64,000 nucleotides of DNA from Microvirga sp. SRT01 (GCA_018139225.1 JAGSNX010000005.1:1-64000); one strand, 5' to 3'; positions 1-9,686 are shown, counted from the stretch's first letter. Program-made: numbers and translations. The notes: generated by a model not told the origin, from the letters alone.

Positions 1-28
1 TGAGCCAATCAGCACCGTCCAGCGTCAA

Positions 29-433
29 TCAGCCGTTGCCTGTCTCAAGACCCAACACCGACTTCTTCAACACAATCACCCACAAGCAGACACTCGCGGG
101 CTCCTTGGGCCTTCCCAACTTCGGCCGTTTGTTCATGTAGGCATATCGTCGCGGACGGGATCGCATGGATATAGAGGATGCTGTCAGCCTTACGCGAACC
201 GCTCTCCGCCAGAAGCATGTCGGGCTTTGAGGATGGCCGCTTATCCGCAGGGTCGGAACGCGGTCTGATAGGGCGACGGAGCTGTCGAGCCGGCTGTGTT
301 GCTCGTCGAAGGCAAAGCGATTGGCTGCGGCACTGGATGTGAAGCGCCCGAGCAACACGCCGCTACTCTCCCGTACCGTCCACCCGCCACCGACATCCCG
401 GCCAACGACAATGATTTCGTGCTCGGCCATCAT
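29..433 (-). CDS. Small hypothetical protein whose C-terminal half reads through IS-end debris
   Basis: No function is recognised with confidence. The first ~45 residues (IIVVGRDVGGGWTVRES, then a short helix ending FAFDEQ) look like a compact beta-hairpin-plus-helix protein of the DUF2188 kind. The ATG at 431-433 shares its last base with the stop of the upstream small membrane gene (TGATG), which suggests translational coupling. Roughly residues 60-86 are encoded by the sequence at 176-252, which resembles the left end of the IS6-family element found at 28565, so the reading frame after about residue 55 is probably not native. The final part contains MNKRPKLGRPKEPA, an AT-hook-like basic stretch that may be a leftover of another gene. 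The start and N-terminal half are plausible; the C-terminal half is doubtful. Confidence 0.35.
   Translation of the reverse strand: MMAEHEIIVVGRDVGGGWTVRESSGVLLGRFTSSAAANRFAFDEQHSRLDSSVALSDRVPTLRISGHPQSPTCFWRRAVRVRLTASSISMRSRPRRYAYMNKRPKLGRPKEPASVCLWVIVLKKSVLGLETGNG
176..252. mobile_element. Probable diverged remnant of an IS6-family left end
   Basis: The stretch GCTGTCAG...ACGCGAAC...GCTCTCC...ATGTCGGGCTTTGAGG follows the same order and spacing as the left end of the complete IS6-family element at 28565 and of the truncated copy at 63581. Similarity fades before the transposase stop codon would be reached, so only an end fragment remains. The resemblance was found by eye, and the copy is clearly more diverged than the other two. 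Confidence 0.42.
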
Positions 434-729
434 CAACGCTCACGGAAATCAGACAAATAGTCCTGCGGGCGAGCCTTATAGCTTCGTCTCCACCGCGTGC
501 TGACCTGAACCTCATCGAACAGATGTTTGCCGAGCATCGCCAGAGCGGTTCCTGCGCTGGCGGAAAAGAAACCCACTGTCGCCAGCGCGTAGGCAAGCGC
601 TCCCGCCGTACGAGGCGCAACCTGCATCGCGATCAAACAGGTGAGCGCCAGATACGCCAATCCGCACAGGATCAGTCCAGAAATACGAAGGCCGATGTCA
701 GCCTTCCACGATCGATGCCACGATGCCAT
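433..729 (-). CDS. Small two-helix membrane protein, unknown function
   Basis: This 98-residue protein has two clear hydrophobic segments, about residues 16-37 (IGLRISGLILCGLAYLALTC) and 43-67, joined by a short loop with MQVAPRTAG. A charged C-terminal tail (RWRRSYKARPQDYLSDFRER) is probably cytoplasmic. No family is recognised. It lies about 115 bp downstream of kdpE on the same strand, and its stop overlaps the start of the next small gene. A ~50-bp sequence also found upstream of the porin-kdp block lies just in front of it (770-820), so the two transcription units may share a control signal. A ribosome binding site is weak (TTGAGAG). Hydrophobicity pattern and coupling support a real gene. 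Confidence 0.55.
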   Translation of the reverse strand: MASWHRSWKADIGLRISGLILCGLAYLALTCLIAMQVAPRTAGALAYALATVGFFSASAGTALAMLGKHLFDEVQVSTRWRRSYKARPQDYLSDFRER

Positions 730-769
730 GCCACAACTCTCAAGGTGGCCATCCAGCTATCGGTCCGGA

Positions 770-820
770 CGTAGCATTTCGAGATCGATTCCACGAAACT
801 GCATAGCGCTGGCGTAGCGT
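770..820 (-). repeat. Copy 1 of a ~50-bp direct repeat flanking the kdp block
   Basis: The core TTCGAGATCGATTCC, preceded by CGTAGCA, is shared exactly with 9687-9740, and partial matches continue for about 25 bp on one side (GAAA..GC.TA...CTGGC.TA). Both copies have the same orientation, and each lies upstream of a minus-strand gene: here the 98-residue membrane protein, there the porin. It could be a shared regulator site or promoter, or a relic of a duplication. Confidence 0.6.
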
Positions 821-845
821 TGCGTTGTTCGAACGACCGCAGCCG

Positions 846-1529
846 CTATTGATCGGCGCGCAATCGGTACCCAACACCAAGTTCGTTGGCGATGATGCTG
901 CCGACCGCGCCCGGCGCTTCCAGCTTTTGCCGGAGGTTGCGCACGACGATCCGCAGATACTCGACGCGGGGGTCCTCCCCTGCCCAGGCAACCGCAAGGA
1001 TGCGGTCGTGCGTCACGACGCGGCCGGCATGACGCGCCAATAGCGCGAGAACGTCATGCTCCTTGCGGGTGAGGTGTAGTTCCACTGTTCCGCGGCAGAC
1101 GAGGCGACGATCAAGATCGATCGTAACGTCACCTTTGCGAACGATCTTTGGCGCTGTCTCCGAGACCCCGCGGTGGCGAAGGGCGACACGCAATCGAGCG
1201 AGCAACTCATCCGTATCGAAAGGCTTGGATACAAAATCGTGGGCGCCAAGATCAAGCGCGGCGACCTTCTCGTCGGTTGCGTCGCGAGCAGAGACGACAA
1301 GGATAACGGTGTCGCTGTTCTGCAGGAGGAGCGGGATAAGACCCAGCCCGTCCCTATCCGGCAGGCCAAGATCGAGGAGGATCGCGCTGGGGTACTCAGC
1401 TCCGGCGCGAATAAGGGCATCGCGTCCGTCGGCAGCTTCCACAACAGCATAGCCGGCCCGCTCGAGCGTGTTGCGAAGCAAGCGGCGGATCGAGGCTTCG
1501 TCATCCACGACGAGGATCTTTGCAGGCAT
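846..1529 (-). CDS. kdpE: Two-component response regulator KdpE
   Basis: KdpE is the DNA-binding response regulator that activates kdp transcription when potassium is scarce or osmolarity is high. The 227-residue protein has an N-terminal receiver domain with the acidic pair D9/D10 (VVDDE), phospho-acceptor D53 (LLDLGLPDRDG) and K102 (SKPFDTDELLARL). An OmpR/PhoB winged-helix domain follows (LTRKEHDVLALLARHAGRVV ... VEYLRIVVRNLRQKLE). Length is normal for KdpE. It is the last kdp gene: its ATG overlaps the kdpD stop by one base, so the sensor and regulator are translationally coupled. Identification rests on sequence pattern plus operon position next to kdpD. Confidence 0.95.
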   Translation of the reverse strand: MPAKILVVDDEASIRRLLRNTLERAGYAVVEAADGRDALIRAGAEYPSAILLDLGLPDRDGLGLIPLLLQNSDTVILVVSARDATDEKVAALDLGAHDFVSKPFDTDELLARLRVALRHRGVSETAPKIVRKGDVTIDLDRRLVCRGTVELHLTRKEHDVLALLARHAGRVVTHDRILAVAWAGEDPRVEYLRIVVRNLRQKLEAPGAVGSIIANELGVGYRLRADQ

Positions 1530-4198
1530 CAGATGTGGCTCTCGGAAGTGTTGCGGACGATCAGGTCTGCAGGAAATACGAGTGTGAAGGCGGCACCTTC
1601 TCCGTCGTCACGGTTGCCAGCTTCGACGCTCATCCCCATCGCCTCGGCAAACGCCTTGACGATCGCAAGGCCAAGGCCCGTGCCGCCAATCGCACGATCA
1701 GAGCCCTCGAGGCGGCGGAAGGTCTCGAACACCTCCGCCTCTCGCCCAGGGGGTAAACCTGGTCCATGATCGAGGATGCTCAGCCGTATCTGGCCATATA
1801 GGTGGACGCCCTCGACGATGATTTCGGTACCAGGATCGCCGTAGCGCCCGGCATTGTCGAGGAGGTTGAGCAGGCAATGGTGCAGGAGTTGCGCGTCTAC
1901 GCGGACGAGCGGCAGCGACGGCGATACCTGGAGGCGTACATCATGGCCTTGCAGCGCCCGCCGGGCATCGTGCGCGGCGCCGGCGACGGCATCGCTGAGG
2001 TCGGTGGCCTCGACGTTGAGCTTCAACGCTCCAGCCTCCACCCTCGCCATGTCGAGTAGATTGGCGACGAAGCGGTTAAGCCGCGCGGACTCGCTCTTGA
2101 TGGTGCCGATGAGCTCCGGCGTCGCACCGTGATCCAGCTGATCCGCCGCGGCGATCACCGCGGTCAGCGGTGTACGCAGATCATGGCTGACCGACGATAG
2201 CAGGGCAGCGCGCAGGCGATCACGGGTCCGTACGGCATCGACGTCGCGCATCTCTGTCTCGAGCCGGAGGCGTTCGAGTACCAGCGCTGCCTGATCGATC
2301 AAGCTGGTCAGCAGCGGCAACTGATCGGCACGGATCGGATCGCCGCTATTCTCCTTCGCCACCCCGATCACCGCCAGCGCCTTGCCCCCTGCCTTGAGGG
2401 GCTGGAACAGCCATTCCGAGGCTGCAAGCGTGCCTGAACCCTTGCCCGCCGCGGTGCCGTTGTCGGATGCCCAATTGGCCGCTGCCATGTCCATCGTATC
2501 GAGGCGGTAACCGGGAGCACTCGCCGCTTGGACGGTAAGGCTGGTTCCGCCCGACGAGGTGAGCAGAACCGTCTCGACGTCGAACAGGCGCGCGACGTCG
2601 TCGCAGATCATGCGGGCAGCAACCGATGCGTCGTTGATCGCGCTTAGCTGCCGCAGGAAGCCCGCCAATGTGGCGTTCGTCCGCGCGCTGGCCGCAGCCA
2701 TATCGGCCTGAGCACGAACGCGCGAAGTCAGCTGGCTGGTGGCGGTCGCCACGCCGAGCAGCACGAATATCGACACGACGTTCTCGGGGTTGCTGACGCT
2801 CAGCGTTCCCACAGGTGGCAGGAAGAAGAAATTATAGGCCAAGCTGGATGCAATGCCTGCGAACAGCCCGGTGCGAAGGCCGAACAGACTTGCGGCAGCC
2901 ATGACGGGCAACAGGTAGAGCAGAGCAACGTTGCCGAGGTCGAGGATATGGAACAGCGCGCTGGCAAGCGCGGTGACGAATGCCACGAGCAGCAGCGTGA
3001 CGAGGTAACCGGCAGGCTTGCCCCAGTTGCCACTCTGACGACGTACCGGTGATGAACCCGGTCCTTCCTCCATCGGAAGGACGTGCACGGTGACGCCCGG
3101 CGTCTCGCGGATCAGGCGATCGACGACCGAGCCGTGCAGGAACTCGAACCAGCGCGACCGACGGGACTTGCCTACCACGAGCTGCGTAGCGCGGGCATCA
3201 GTCAGAAAACCGCGAATGCCCTCCACTACGGAAGTCGCAGGCACGGTCGCAACCGCAGCACCGAGCTGCGTCGCCAAGGTCATCACCGCGGCAACGCGCT
3301 GATGCTGCGCGTCGCTGAAATGAGCGGTCCGCGGCGTCTCGATGAAGAGCGCTGTCCAAGGTCCCCGCAGGCCATCCGCTACCCGCTTGGCCGCGCGCAC
3401 CAGGCCGTCGGCGCCAGGCAGTTCGTTGATCGCAACGACGATGCGGTCCGAACCCGCCCAGGTGCCACCGACGCCGAGCGCCCGGACATGCTCCAGCATC
3501 TGGGTATCGACCGCCTGCGCAGCTCGCCGCAGCGCCAGCTCGCGCAATGCCGACAGATTGGATTTCGAGAAGAAGTGGCTGAGCGCGCGCGTCGCCTCAT
3601 GCGGCAGGTAGACCTTGCCGGCCTTCAATCGCTCGATGAGCTCGTCGGGCGGGATGTCGACGACCTCGATCTCCGCCATCTCGAGGATGCTGTCCGGCAC
3701 CGTCTCACGAACCCGGACGCGGGTGAAACTCGCGACGATGTCGTTGAGGCTTTCGACGTGCTGGATGTTGAGCGTCGAATAGACGTCGATCCCTGCTGCC
3801 AGCAGTTCCTCGACATCCTGGTAGCGTTTGGGATGACGGCTGCCGGGCGCATTGGTGTGCGCCAGCTCGTCGACCAGTGCGAGACGTGGACCGCGCGCCA
3901 GGACGGCGTCCAGGTCCATCTCCCCCAGCGCGCGGCCCTCATAGGCGACGTTGAGCCTCGGGATGATCTCGTGGCCGCGGGTCAGCGCTTCGGTTTCGGC
4001 CCGGCCATGCGTTTCGACCACGCCGACGACGACATCGGTTCCATCACGGCGTCGTCCAGCGCCTTCCGATAGCATCTCGAAGGTTTTGCCGACGCCCGGC
4101 GCTGCTCCGAGGAATATCTTCAGGCGTCCCCTGCCCTCCTGCGCGGCTGCACGCAGGAGGGCCTCTGGATCCGGTCTGCCGTCGCCACTGACCGGCAT
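1529..4198 (-). CDS. kdpD: Osmosensitive K+ channel sensor histidine kinase KdpD
   Basis: KdpD is the membrane sensor kinase that phosphorylates KdpE. The 889-residue protein shows the usual order: N-terminal KdpD sensor domain with Walker A GAAPGVGKT (31-39) and VDELAHTN, a universal-stress-protein-like domain (about 250-375), four membrane helices of the DUF4118 type (about 395-500, from GYLVTLLLVAFVTALASALF), a GAF-like region, then HisKA with H-box SSVSHDLRTPLTAV (about 660-675) and HATPase motifs (LLNLLDNAGRYG, DHGPGLP, GGTGLGLAIVKAF). It overlaps kdpC upstream (ATGA) and kdpE downstream. All catalytic motifs look intact. The organisation matches the canonical kdpABC-DE cluster, but here with kdpDE in the same transcript direction as the transporter. 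Confidence 0.96.
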   Translation of the reverse strand: MPVSGDGRPDPEALLRAAAQEGRGRLKIFLGAAPGVGKTFEMLSEGAGRRRDGTDVVVGVVETHGRAETEALTRGHEIIPRLNVAYEGRALGEMDLDAVLARGPRLALVDELAHTNAPGSRHPKRYQDVEELLAAGIDVYSTLNIQHVESLNDIVASFTRVRVRETVPDSILEMAEIEVVDIPPDELIERLKAGKVYLPHEATRALSHFFSKSNLSALRELALRRAAQAVDTQMLEHVRALGVGGTWAGSDRIVVAINELPGADGLVRAAKRVADGLRGPWTALFIETPRTAHFSDAQHQRVAAVMTLATQLGAAVATVPATSVVEGIRGFLTDARATQLVVGKSRRSRWFEFLHGSVVDRLIRETPGVTVHVLPMEEGPGSSPVRRQSGNWGKPAGYLVTLLLVAFVTALASALFHILDLGNVALLYLLPVMAAASLFGLRTGLFAGIASSLAYNFFFLPPVGTLSVSNPENVVSIFVLLGVATATSQLTSRVRAQADMAAASARTNATLAGFLRQLSAINDASVAARMICDDVARLFDVETVLLTSSGGTSLTVQAASAPGYRLDTMDMAAANWASDNGTAAGKGSGTLAASEWLFQPLKAGGKALAVIGVAKENSGDPIRADQLPLLTSLIDQAALVLERLRLETEMRDVDAVRTRDRLRAALLSSVSHDLRTPLTAVIAAADQLDHGATPELIGTIKSESARLNRFVANLLDMARVEAGALKLNVEATDLSDAVAGAAHDARRALQGHDVRLQVSPSLPLVRVDAQLLHHCLLNLLDNAGRYGDPGTEIIVEGVHLYGQIRLSILDHGPGLPPGREAEVFETFRRLEGSDRAIGGTGLGLAIVKAFAEAMGMSVEAGNRDDGEGAAFTLVFPADLIVRNTSESHI

Positions 4199-4767
4199 CA
4201 GCGCGCGGCGGCGTCCAAAGTGCGGTTCAGGCCAAGCACGTTCACGTGCGGCTCTCCGAGGATGGAGGTTTCGGTCGATCGGGCAACGATCCCACGCACC
4301 ACATCGACCGACATTGCTCGAACGCGCGCAATGCGGGGTGCCTGAACCAGGGCGGCGGCTGGCGACAGATCAGGGTCGAGACCTGAGCCACTGGCAGTGA
4401 CGAGGTCGGCCGGCAGCGCGCCGGTCGCGCCTTCCGCCTGCCGCCTGGCGACATCGGGTTTGACCCTATCGACCAGCGCCTGAGACGCTGGGCCAAGGTT
4501 TGATCCCGACGAAGCGAGGCCGTCATAACCCTTGCCGGCCGCCGACGGCCGGGTCTGGAAGTAGCGGTCCGAGGTGAAGGCCTGGCCGACGACGGTCGAA
4601 CCGATCACCTTGCCGTTTGCGCTCACCAGGCTGCCGTTAGCCTGCGAGGGGAATATCATCTGCCCGATGCCGGTCATTGCCAGGGGGTACAGGATCCCAA
4701 GAAGGGCTGCGAAGAGGATCGTCATGACGATCGCGGGCCGCAGGGCGGAAGTGAAGTCTTTGCCCAT
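4198..4767 (-). CDS. kdpC: K+-transporting ATPase subunit KdpC
   Basis: KdpC is the single-span subunit that stabilises the KdpFABC potassium pump. The 189-residue protein starts MGKDFTSALRPAIV, has one N-terminal membrane helix (VMTILFAALLGILYPLAM), then the conserved periplasmic part: NGSLV, IGSTVVGQAF, YFQTRPSAAGKGYD, SGSNLGP and, near the end, VNVLGLNRTLD. The ATG at 4765-4767 is 11 bp after the kdpB stop and was preferred to the much longer upstream open frame, which only shadows kdpB. Its stop overlaps the kdpD start. Length and motifs are normal. Confidence 0.95.
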   Translation of the reverse strand: MGKDFTSALRPAIVMTILFAALLGILYPLAMTGIGQMIFPSQANGSLVSANGKVIGSTVVGQAFTSDRYFQTRPSAAGKGYDGLASSGSNLGPASQALVDRVKPDVARRQAEGATGALPADLVTASGSGLDPDLSPAAALVQAPRIARVRAMSVDVVRGIVARSTETSILGEPHVNVLGLNRTLDAAAR

Positions 4768-4778
4768 GATGGTTGTCC

Positions 4779-6815
4779 TTATGCGAGGCCGATGCCACCG
4801 ACGACAAGGTCGATGAGCTTGATGCCGATGAAGGGCGCAATGAGGCCGCCGAGGCCGTAGATGGCGAGGTTGCGCGCCAGTAGCGGTCCCGCCCCCATGG
4901 GCTTGTAGGCCACGCCCTTGAGCGCCAGCGGCACCAGCATCGGGATGATGATCGCGTTGAAGATGATCGCCGACAGGATCGCGCTCTGCGGGCTGCCGAG
5001 CGCCATGACGTTGAGCACGCCCAATCCCGGATAGAGCGCGACGAACATCGCCGGGATGATCGCGAAATACTTTGCCACGTCGTTGGCGACGGAAAAGGTG
5101 GTGAGCGCCCCGCGCGTCATCAGCAGCTGCTTGCCGAGGCCGACGACTTCGATCAGCTTGGTCGGGTCGCTGTCGAGGTCGACCATGTTGCCCGCCTCGC
5201 GCGCGGCCTGCGTCCCGGTGTTCATCGCCACGCCGACATCCGCCTGCGCCAAAGCAGGTGCGTCGTTGGTGCCGTCGCCGCACATCGCGACCAGCTTGCC
5301 GCCCTGCTGTTCCTTACGGATCAGCGCCAGCTTGTCCTCGGGACTGGCTTGCGCAAGGAAGTCATCGACGCCCGCCTCGGCGGCGATCGCGGCGGCGGTC
5401 AATGGGTTGTCGCCGGTGATCATCACCGTGCGGATGCCCATCTGCCGCAATTCGCCGAAGCGTTCGCGGATACCCGCCTTGACCACGTCCTTGAGGAAGA
5501 TCGCGCCGAGCAGGCGGCCATTCTTGGCGACCGCCAGCGGGGTGCCGCCAGCACGCGAAATCTCGTCGGTGATACGGCGAAGCTCGGTCGCGGCAGCCGT
5601 TTCGCCGACGCCGGGGTTGGCCTTCAGGATCGAATCCACCGCGCCCTTCTGGACCAGCATGTCCGGCGTCTGCACGCCCGATATCCGGGTCTGCGCGGTG
5701 AACGGGATGACCTCGGCACCCGCCGGCAGCTCGGTGGTGCGAACGCCGAACCGGTCGCGGGCGAGCACGACGATCGAGCGCCCTTCCGGCGTCTCGTCGG
5801 CGAGGCTGGCGATCAGCGCCGCCTCCGCCATCTCGGCGTCGGTCGCGCCGCCGACGCTGCGGAACTCGCTCGCCTGCCGGTCGCCGATCGTGATCGTGCC
5901 GGTCTTGTCGAGCAGCAGCACGTCGATGTCGCCTGCCGCTTCAACCGCGCGACCCGACTTGGCGAGGACGTTGAAGCGTACCAGCCGGTCCATCCCGGCA
6001 ATGCCGATCGCCGACAGCAACGCGGCGATGGTGGTCGGGATCAGCGTGATGAGCAGCGCCGCGAGCATAGCGACCGGGATCGATCCGCCGGCATACGCGG
6101 TGAAGCCGGGGATGGTGGCGACCGCGATCAGGAAGATGATCGTCAGCCCGACCAGCAGCAGCGTCAGTGCGACCTCGTTCGGTGTCTTCTGCCGCTCCGC
6201 GCCTTCCACGAGGGCGATCATGCGGTCGAGAAAACCCTGGCCGGGCATGACCGTCACTCTGACGCGGATCTCGTCCGAGATCACCCGCGTGCCGGCGGTC
6301 ACCGCCGACCGGTCGCCGCCTGCCTCGCGGATCACCGGCGCGCTTTCGCCGGTGATCGCCGCCTCGTTGACCGAGGCCACGCCGGATACGACTTCGCCGT
6401 CCGATGGGATCAGATCGTTCGTTTCGACCAGCACGATGTCGCCCACCTTCAGCGCGCTGGCAGGCACAGTCTCATGCTCCCGGCCGTTGCCCTTGAGGCG
6501 CTTGGCGGTCAGCTCCGCCTTGGTGGCGCGCAGCGATGCCGCCTGCGCCTTTCCGCGCCCCTCGGCCAACGCTTCGGCAAACGTGCCGAAGAGGACAGTC
6601 AGCCACAGCCAGACGACCAGCTGCAGCTTGAAGCCTGTTGTCAGCCCGTCATTGCCGATGATGAGCAGCACGGTCATCAGCGCGGCGACAGCCGCGGTGA
6701 CGAACATGACCGGATTGCGGATCAGCTCCGCCGGATTGAGTTTGACGAACGAGGCCTTGATTGCCGGCACGACGAGGTCAGCCGTGAACAGGCTTTTCGA
6801 TTGGGTCTTTGCCAT
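4779..6815 (-). CDS. kdpB: K+-transporting P-type ATPase subunit KdpB
   Basis: KdpB is the ATP-hydrolysing P-type subunit of the high-affinity potassium pump in the inner membrane. The 678-residue protein carries TGES (155-158) in the actuator domain, the phosphorylation motif DKTGT with D303, the hinge [16 protein letters not shown], and membrane helices including the [18 protein letters not shown] segment typical of KdpB. Length fits the family. It lies between kdpA (13 bp upstream) and kdpC (11 bp downstream). All motifs needed for catalysis are present. Confidence 0.97.
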   Translation of the reverse strand: MAKTQSKSLFTADLVVPAIKASFVKLNPAELIRNPVMFVTAAVAALMTVLLIIGNDGLTTGFKLQLVVWLWLTVLFGTFAEALAEGRGKAQAASLRATKAELTAKRLKGNGREHETVPASALKVGDIVLVETNDLIPSDGEVVSGVASVNEAAITGESAPVIREAGGDRSAVTAGTRVISDEIRVRVTVMPGQGFLDRMIALVEGAERQKTPNEVALTLLLVGLTIIFLIAVATIPGFTAYAGGSIPVAMLAALLITLIPTTIAALLSAIGIAGMDRLVRFNVLAKSGRAVEAAGDIDVLLLDKTGTITIGDRQASEFRSVGGATDAEMAEAALIASLADETPEGRSIVVLARDRFGVRTTELPAGAEVIPFTAQTRISGVQTPDMLVQKGAVDSILKANPGVGETAAATELRRITDEISRAGGTPLAVAKNGRLLGAIFLKDVVKAGIRERFGELRQMGIRTVMITGDNPLTAAAIAAEAGVDDFLAQASPEDKLALIRKEQQGGKLVAMCGDGTNDAPALAQADVGVAMNTGTQAAREAGNMVDLDSDPTKLIEVVGLGKQLLMTRGALTTFSVANDVAKYFAIIPAMFVALYPGLGVLNVMALGSPQSAILSAIIFNAIIIPMLVPLALKGVAYKPMGAGPLLARNLAIYGLGGLIAPFIGIKLIDLVVGGIGLA

Positions 6816-6828
6816 GTCAGGCGCCCCT

Positions 6829-8532
6829 TCAGGACAGTTTGCCGCTGATCATCGCGAGATGATCGGCGATAGGGCCAAGCGCGAGGCTCGGCAGGAAAGT
6901 GAGGCCGCCCAGGATCAGCACGATGCCGACGAGCAGCCCGACCCACAGCCCGCCCGTGGTCGGGAACGAGCCGGCACTTTCCGGCGTGTACTTCTTCGCT
7001 GCCAGGCCGCCGGCGATCGCCAGCATCGGCACGATAATGAAGAAGCGGCCGACCCACATCGCAACGCCGAGCAACCCGTTATAATATGGCGTGTTGGCGG
7101 TGAGGCCTGCGAACGCAGAGCCGTTGTTCCCGACCGCGCTGGTGAAGGCGTAAAGGATCTCGCTGAACCCGTGCGGCCCCTTGTTGAGCGGCCCTGCCAG
7201 TCCCTGTTGCAGCACCGACGACAGCGCCGTCAGTCCCAGGATCATCAGCGGCAGCACGGCGATGGCGAGCACCGCGAGCTTCACCTCGCGTGCCTCGATC
7301 TTCTTGCCGACATATTCAGGCGTGCGGCCGACCATCAGCCCGGCGACGAACACCGCGAGGATGGCGAACAGCAGGAAGCCGTAGATGCCCGCACCGACGC
7401 CGCCGATCACGACCTCGCCCAACTGGATGTTGAACAGCGGGATCATGCCACCGAGTGCGGTGAAGCTGTCGTGCATGCTGTTAACGGCGCCGCACGACGC
7501 AGCGGTAGTGACAACCGAGAACAATGCGGATGCAGCGATCCCGAAGCGGACCTCCTTGCCCTCCATGTTCCCGCCCGCGACACCCAGATGATGCAGCACG
7601 GGGTTGCCCGCGGCTTCCTGCCAGTACGTCACGGTGACGCCCGCGAGGAACAGGATCACCATCGCCGACAGGATCGCCCAACCCTGCCGCGTGTTGCCGA
7701 CCGCCTTGCCGAACGTCCACGTCAGGCCGAACCCGATCAGGAAGATCGACAGCATCTGCACCAGATTGGTCAAGGCGGTCGGGTTTTCGAACGGGTGCGC
7801 GCTGTTGGCGTTGAAGAAGCCGCCTCCGTTGGTGCCGAGCATCTTGATCGCTTCCTGGCTGGCGACGGGGCCGAGCAGCAGCGACTGTTTCGCACCTTCC
7901 AGCGTCTGCACATCCACCACGCCGGACAGCGTCTGCGGCACACCGCTCGCGATCAGGAACGTCGCATAGACGATGCTAATCGGCAGCAGCAGGTACAGCG
8001 TGACACGAGTCGCATCCGCCCAGAAATTGCCGATCGCCTTAGTCTCGCGTCGTGCAAAGCCGCGGAACAGCGCGAACGCCAGCGCGATGCCGGTCGCCGC
8101 CGACAGGAAGTTGTGGATCGTCAGCCCCAGCATCTGGGACAGGTTCGACATCGTCGATTCCCCGCCATAGCTCTGCCAGTTGGTGTTGGTGGTGAAGCTG
8201 ATCGCGGTATTGAACGCGAGGTGCGGCGACAGCCCCGCCAGCCCTTGCGGATTACCCGACAGCGCGCCCTGCAACCGCAGCACCGCATAGGTGAACGCCA
8301 TCAGCGTCGCGTTGAACAGGAGCATGTGCACCGCGTAGCGCCGCCAGCCATATTCCTGATTGGGGTCGATGCCGGCCAGCTTATAAAAGCCCGTTTCGAC
8401 CGGGCCGAGGACGGTGTGCAGCGGCGTGCGGCGACCTTCGTACAGCGCGAACAGCCACGTGCCGACCGGCTTGGTCAGCGCGAGCAGGATGGCAACGAAG
8501 CCAAGGATCAGGAACCAGCCCTGGAATGTCAT
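6829..8532 (-). CDS. kdpA: K+-transporting ATPase subunit KdpA
   Basis: KdpA is the channel-like, potassium-selective subunit of KdpFABC. The 567-residue, strongly hydrophobic protein contains four pore-loop repeats typical of the SKT superfamily: [49 protein letters not shown] and [12 protein letters not shown]. The start ATG at 8530-8532 begins [21 protein letters not shown], normal for KdpA. It follows kdpF by 12 bp and precedes kdpB by 13 bp. No defects seen. Confidence 0.97.
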   Translation of the reverse strand: MTFQGWFLILGFVAILLALTKPVGTWLFALYEGRRTPLHTVLGPVETGFYKLAGIDPNQEYGWRRYAVHMLLFNATLMAFTYAVLRLQGALSGNPQGLAGLSPHLAFNTAISFTTNTNWQSYGGESTMSNLSQMLGLTIHNFLSAATGIALAFALFRGFARRETKAIGNFWADATRVTLYLLLPISIVYATFLIASGVPQTLSGVVDVQTLEGAKQSLLLGPVASQEAIKMLGTNGGGFFNANSAHPFENPTALTNLVQMLSIFLIGFGLTWTFGKAVGNTRQGWAILSAMVILFLAGVTVTYWQEAAGNPVLHHLGVAGGNMEGKEVRFGIAASALFSVVTTAASCGAVNSMHDSFTALGGMIPLFNIQLGEVVIGGVGAGIYGFLLFAILAVFVAGLMVGRTPEYVGKKIEAREVKLAVLAIAVLPLMILGLTALSSVLQQGLAGPLNKGPHGFSEILYAFTSAVGNNGSAFAGLTANTPYYNGLLGVAMWVGRFFIIVPMLAIAGGLAAKKYTPESAGSFPTTGGLWVGLLVGIVLILGGLTFLPSLALGPIADHLAMISGKLS

Positions 8533-8544
8533 GAATCGCCCCCT

Positions 8545-8634
8545 TCAGAAGCGTTCGGGACGGATCAGGACCGCCACGAGATAAAGGAGAAGGCCAAGCG
8601 CGGTCAGCGCTGCGAGCCACAGGTCGAGGGTCAT
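8545..8634 (-). CDS. kdpF: K+-transporting ATPase subunit KdpF
   Basis: KdpF is the tiny single-span subunit of the KdpFABC pump. The 29-residue reading frame starts MTLDLWLAALTALG, continues as one hydrophobic helix and ends VLIRPERF, the characteristic KdpF C-terminus. It sits directly upstream of kdpA as in other kdp operons. It is too short for ordinary gene callers. Confidence 0.92.
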   Translation of the reverse strand: MTLDLWLAALTALGLLLYLVAVLIRPERF

Positions 8635-8643
8635 CGCATCACC

Positions 8644-8727
8644 TCAGGCGTTGTCGCACAGGCGTGCATAGGCGAGCGTTGCTGCCACCAGCCCGAGCAT
8701 GACGAGGATCCAAAGCAGGTCGTCCAT
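8644..8727 (-). CDS. 27-residue single-span membrane peptide in the kdp operon
   Basis: This frame encodes MDDLLWILVMLGLVAATLAY followed by ARLCDNA: one membrane helix with a short charged tail. It lies 13 bp after the porin stop and 9 bp before kdpF, preceded by a purine-rich GAAGAGGAAC ribosome binding site. My recollection is that comparable tiny peptides precede kdpF in other proteobacterial kdp operons, but I cannot name an established family. It may be an extra small subunit or regulator of the pump. Intact frame, good ribosome site and tight spacing support it. Confidence 0.72.
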   Translation of the reverse strand: MDDLLWILVMLGLVAATLAYARLCDNA

Positions 8728-8740
8728 CAGCTGTTCCTCT

Positions 8741-9613
8741 TCAGAAAGCGGCGGTCAGCGACACGACGAACGTGCTGCCGGCAATATTACCGGAGCCGTC
8801 CTGGCCCTTGCTGAAGCTCGGGCGCAGGTAAGTCGCCTCTCGAGCGGAGATGTCGGTGTCGATGTACGAGACGTTGAACGTGAGGTTCTTCCAGGTCGCA
8901 TCCGCACCCAGCGACCAGTCCCAATACTCGCCTGTCGGTGCGACCGCGGTGGCATTGGGACCCAGCCCGTCCTGCCCCCAGCTGTGACCGACATGTGCCT
9001 TGGCGGTGAACGGCGTACCCGTGACGGCCAACGCACCGTCGCCCCACAGGTAAAGATTGTCGTCCTTGTCGCCTGGATCGTTATAGACGCCCGCGGCTGC
9101 ATCGGCGCCGGTGTTGTACCATTTACCGATCGCCTGCTGCTTGGGCGCGTAGGCCACGCCCGCTGTGAGGGTCGCAGGTCCAGCCGTGCCAGTAAGCTTG
9201 GCGTATGGCTCGGCGAAATCGGTCTTATCCGCGCCGCCTGGATACATGTACCAGGTTAGGCCAACGTCCAGCGTCGCGTTCTCGGCAAGCTCTGCCTTGT
9301 AGCCGCCGATCAGGTCGAGCTCCATGTTGGCGCCACCGAAGGTACCCCAACCGGCAAGGTTGGATGCCCATGTGCCGATGTAGAAACCGCTGTTGTGCGC
9401 GATGGTGATCCCACCCTGCACTGCCATTTCGCGATCAGACTGCGAGACACCGCGGAAGCGATAGTCGGATGCAATCGTCGCCGATCCGCTGACGGTGATC
9501 GCAGGTGGTGGTGCTGTGTCACCGGCCACCTTGTCCTCAGGCGTCGATTGCGCCTGTGCGGCAGGAGGAACCCCAATTAGCGCAACGGCGATAAGCGGTA
9601 GTGTAAGCTTCAT
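8741..9613 (-). CDS. TorF-family putative outer-membrane porin
   Basis: The 290-residue protein has a signal peptide (MKLTLPLIAVALIGVPPAAQAQ), then amphipathic beta strands and a C-terminal Phe (STFVVSLTAAF), as expected for an outer-membrane barrel. The start SGSATIASDYRFRGVSQSD and the strand NSGFYIGTWASNLAGW are typical of the Gcw_chp/TorF family of putative porins. It is the first gene of the kdp run, with only 13 bp to the next frame, so it is probably co-transcribed with the potassium pump and may let potassium cross the outer membrane when kdp is induced. That role is inferred from context only. A repeated ~50-bp element lies about 75 bp upstream. Confidence 0.85.
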   Translation of the reverse strand: MKLTLPLIAVALIGVPPAAQAQSTPEDKVAGDTAPPPAITVSGSATIASDYRFRGVSQSDREMAVQGGITIAHNSGFYIGTWASNLAGWGTFGGANMELDLIGGYKAELAENATLDVGLTWYMYPGGADKTDFAEPYAKLTGTAGPATLTAGVAYAPKQQAIGKWYNTGADAAAGVYNDPGDKDDNLYLWGDGALAVTGTPFTAKAHVGHSWGQDGLGPNATAVAPTGEYWDWSLGADATWKNLTFNVSYIDTDISAREATYLRPSFSKGQDGSGNIAGSTFVVSLTAAF

Positions 9614-9686
9614 TCTTGCCCCCAGCGGAACTGGCTACCGCTGACTGAGCGCGGAGCCTTAGGGGCATGCGATTAGGCCTATGCGG

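Noticed and set aside
3083-4072. A 329-codon plus-strand frame
   Set aside because: It is antisense to the KdpD sensor domain, is Arg/Asp-rich low-complexity and has no ribosome site.
5056-8814. A 1252-codon open frame on the plus strand
   Set aside because: It lies antisense to kdpB, kdpA and kdpF, which have full motif support. Long antisense frames are expected in high-GC DNA, and its protein has no recognisable domain.
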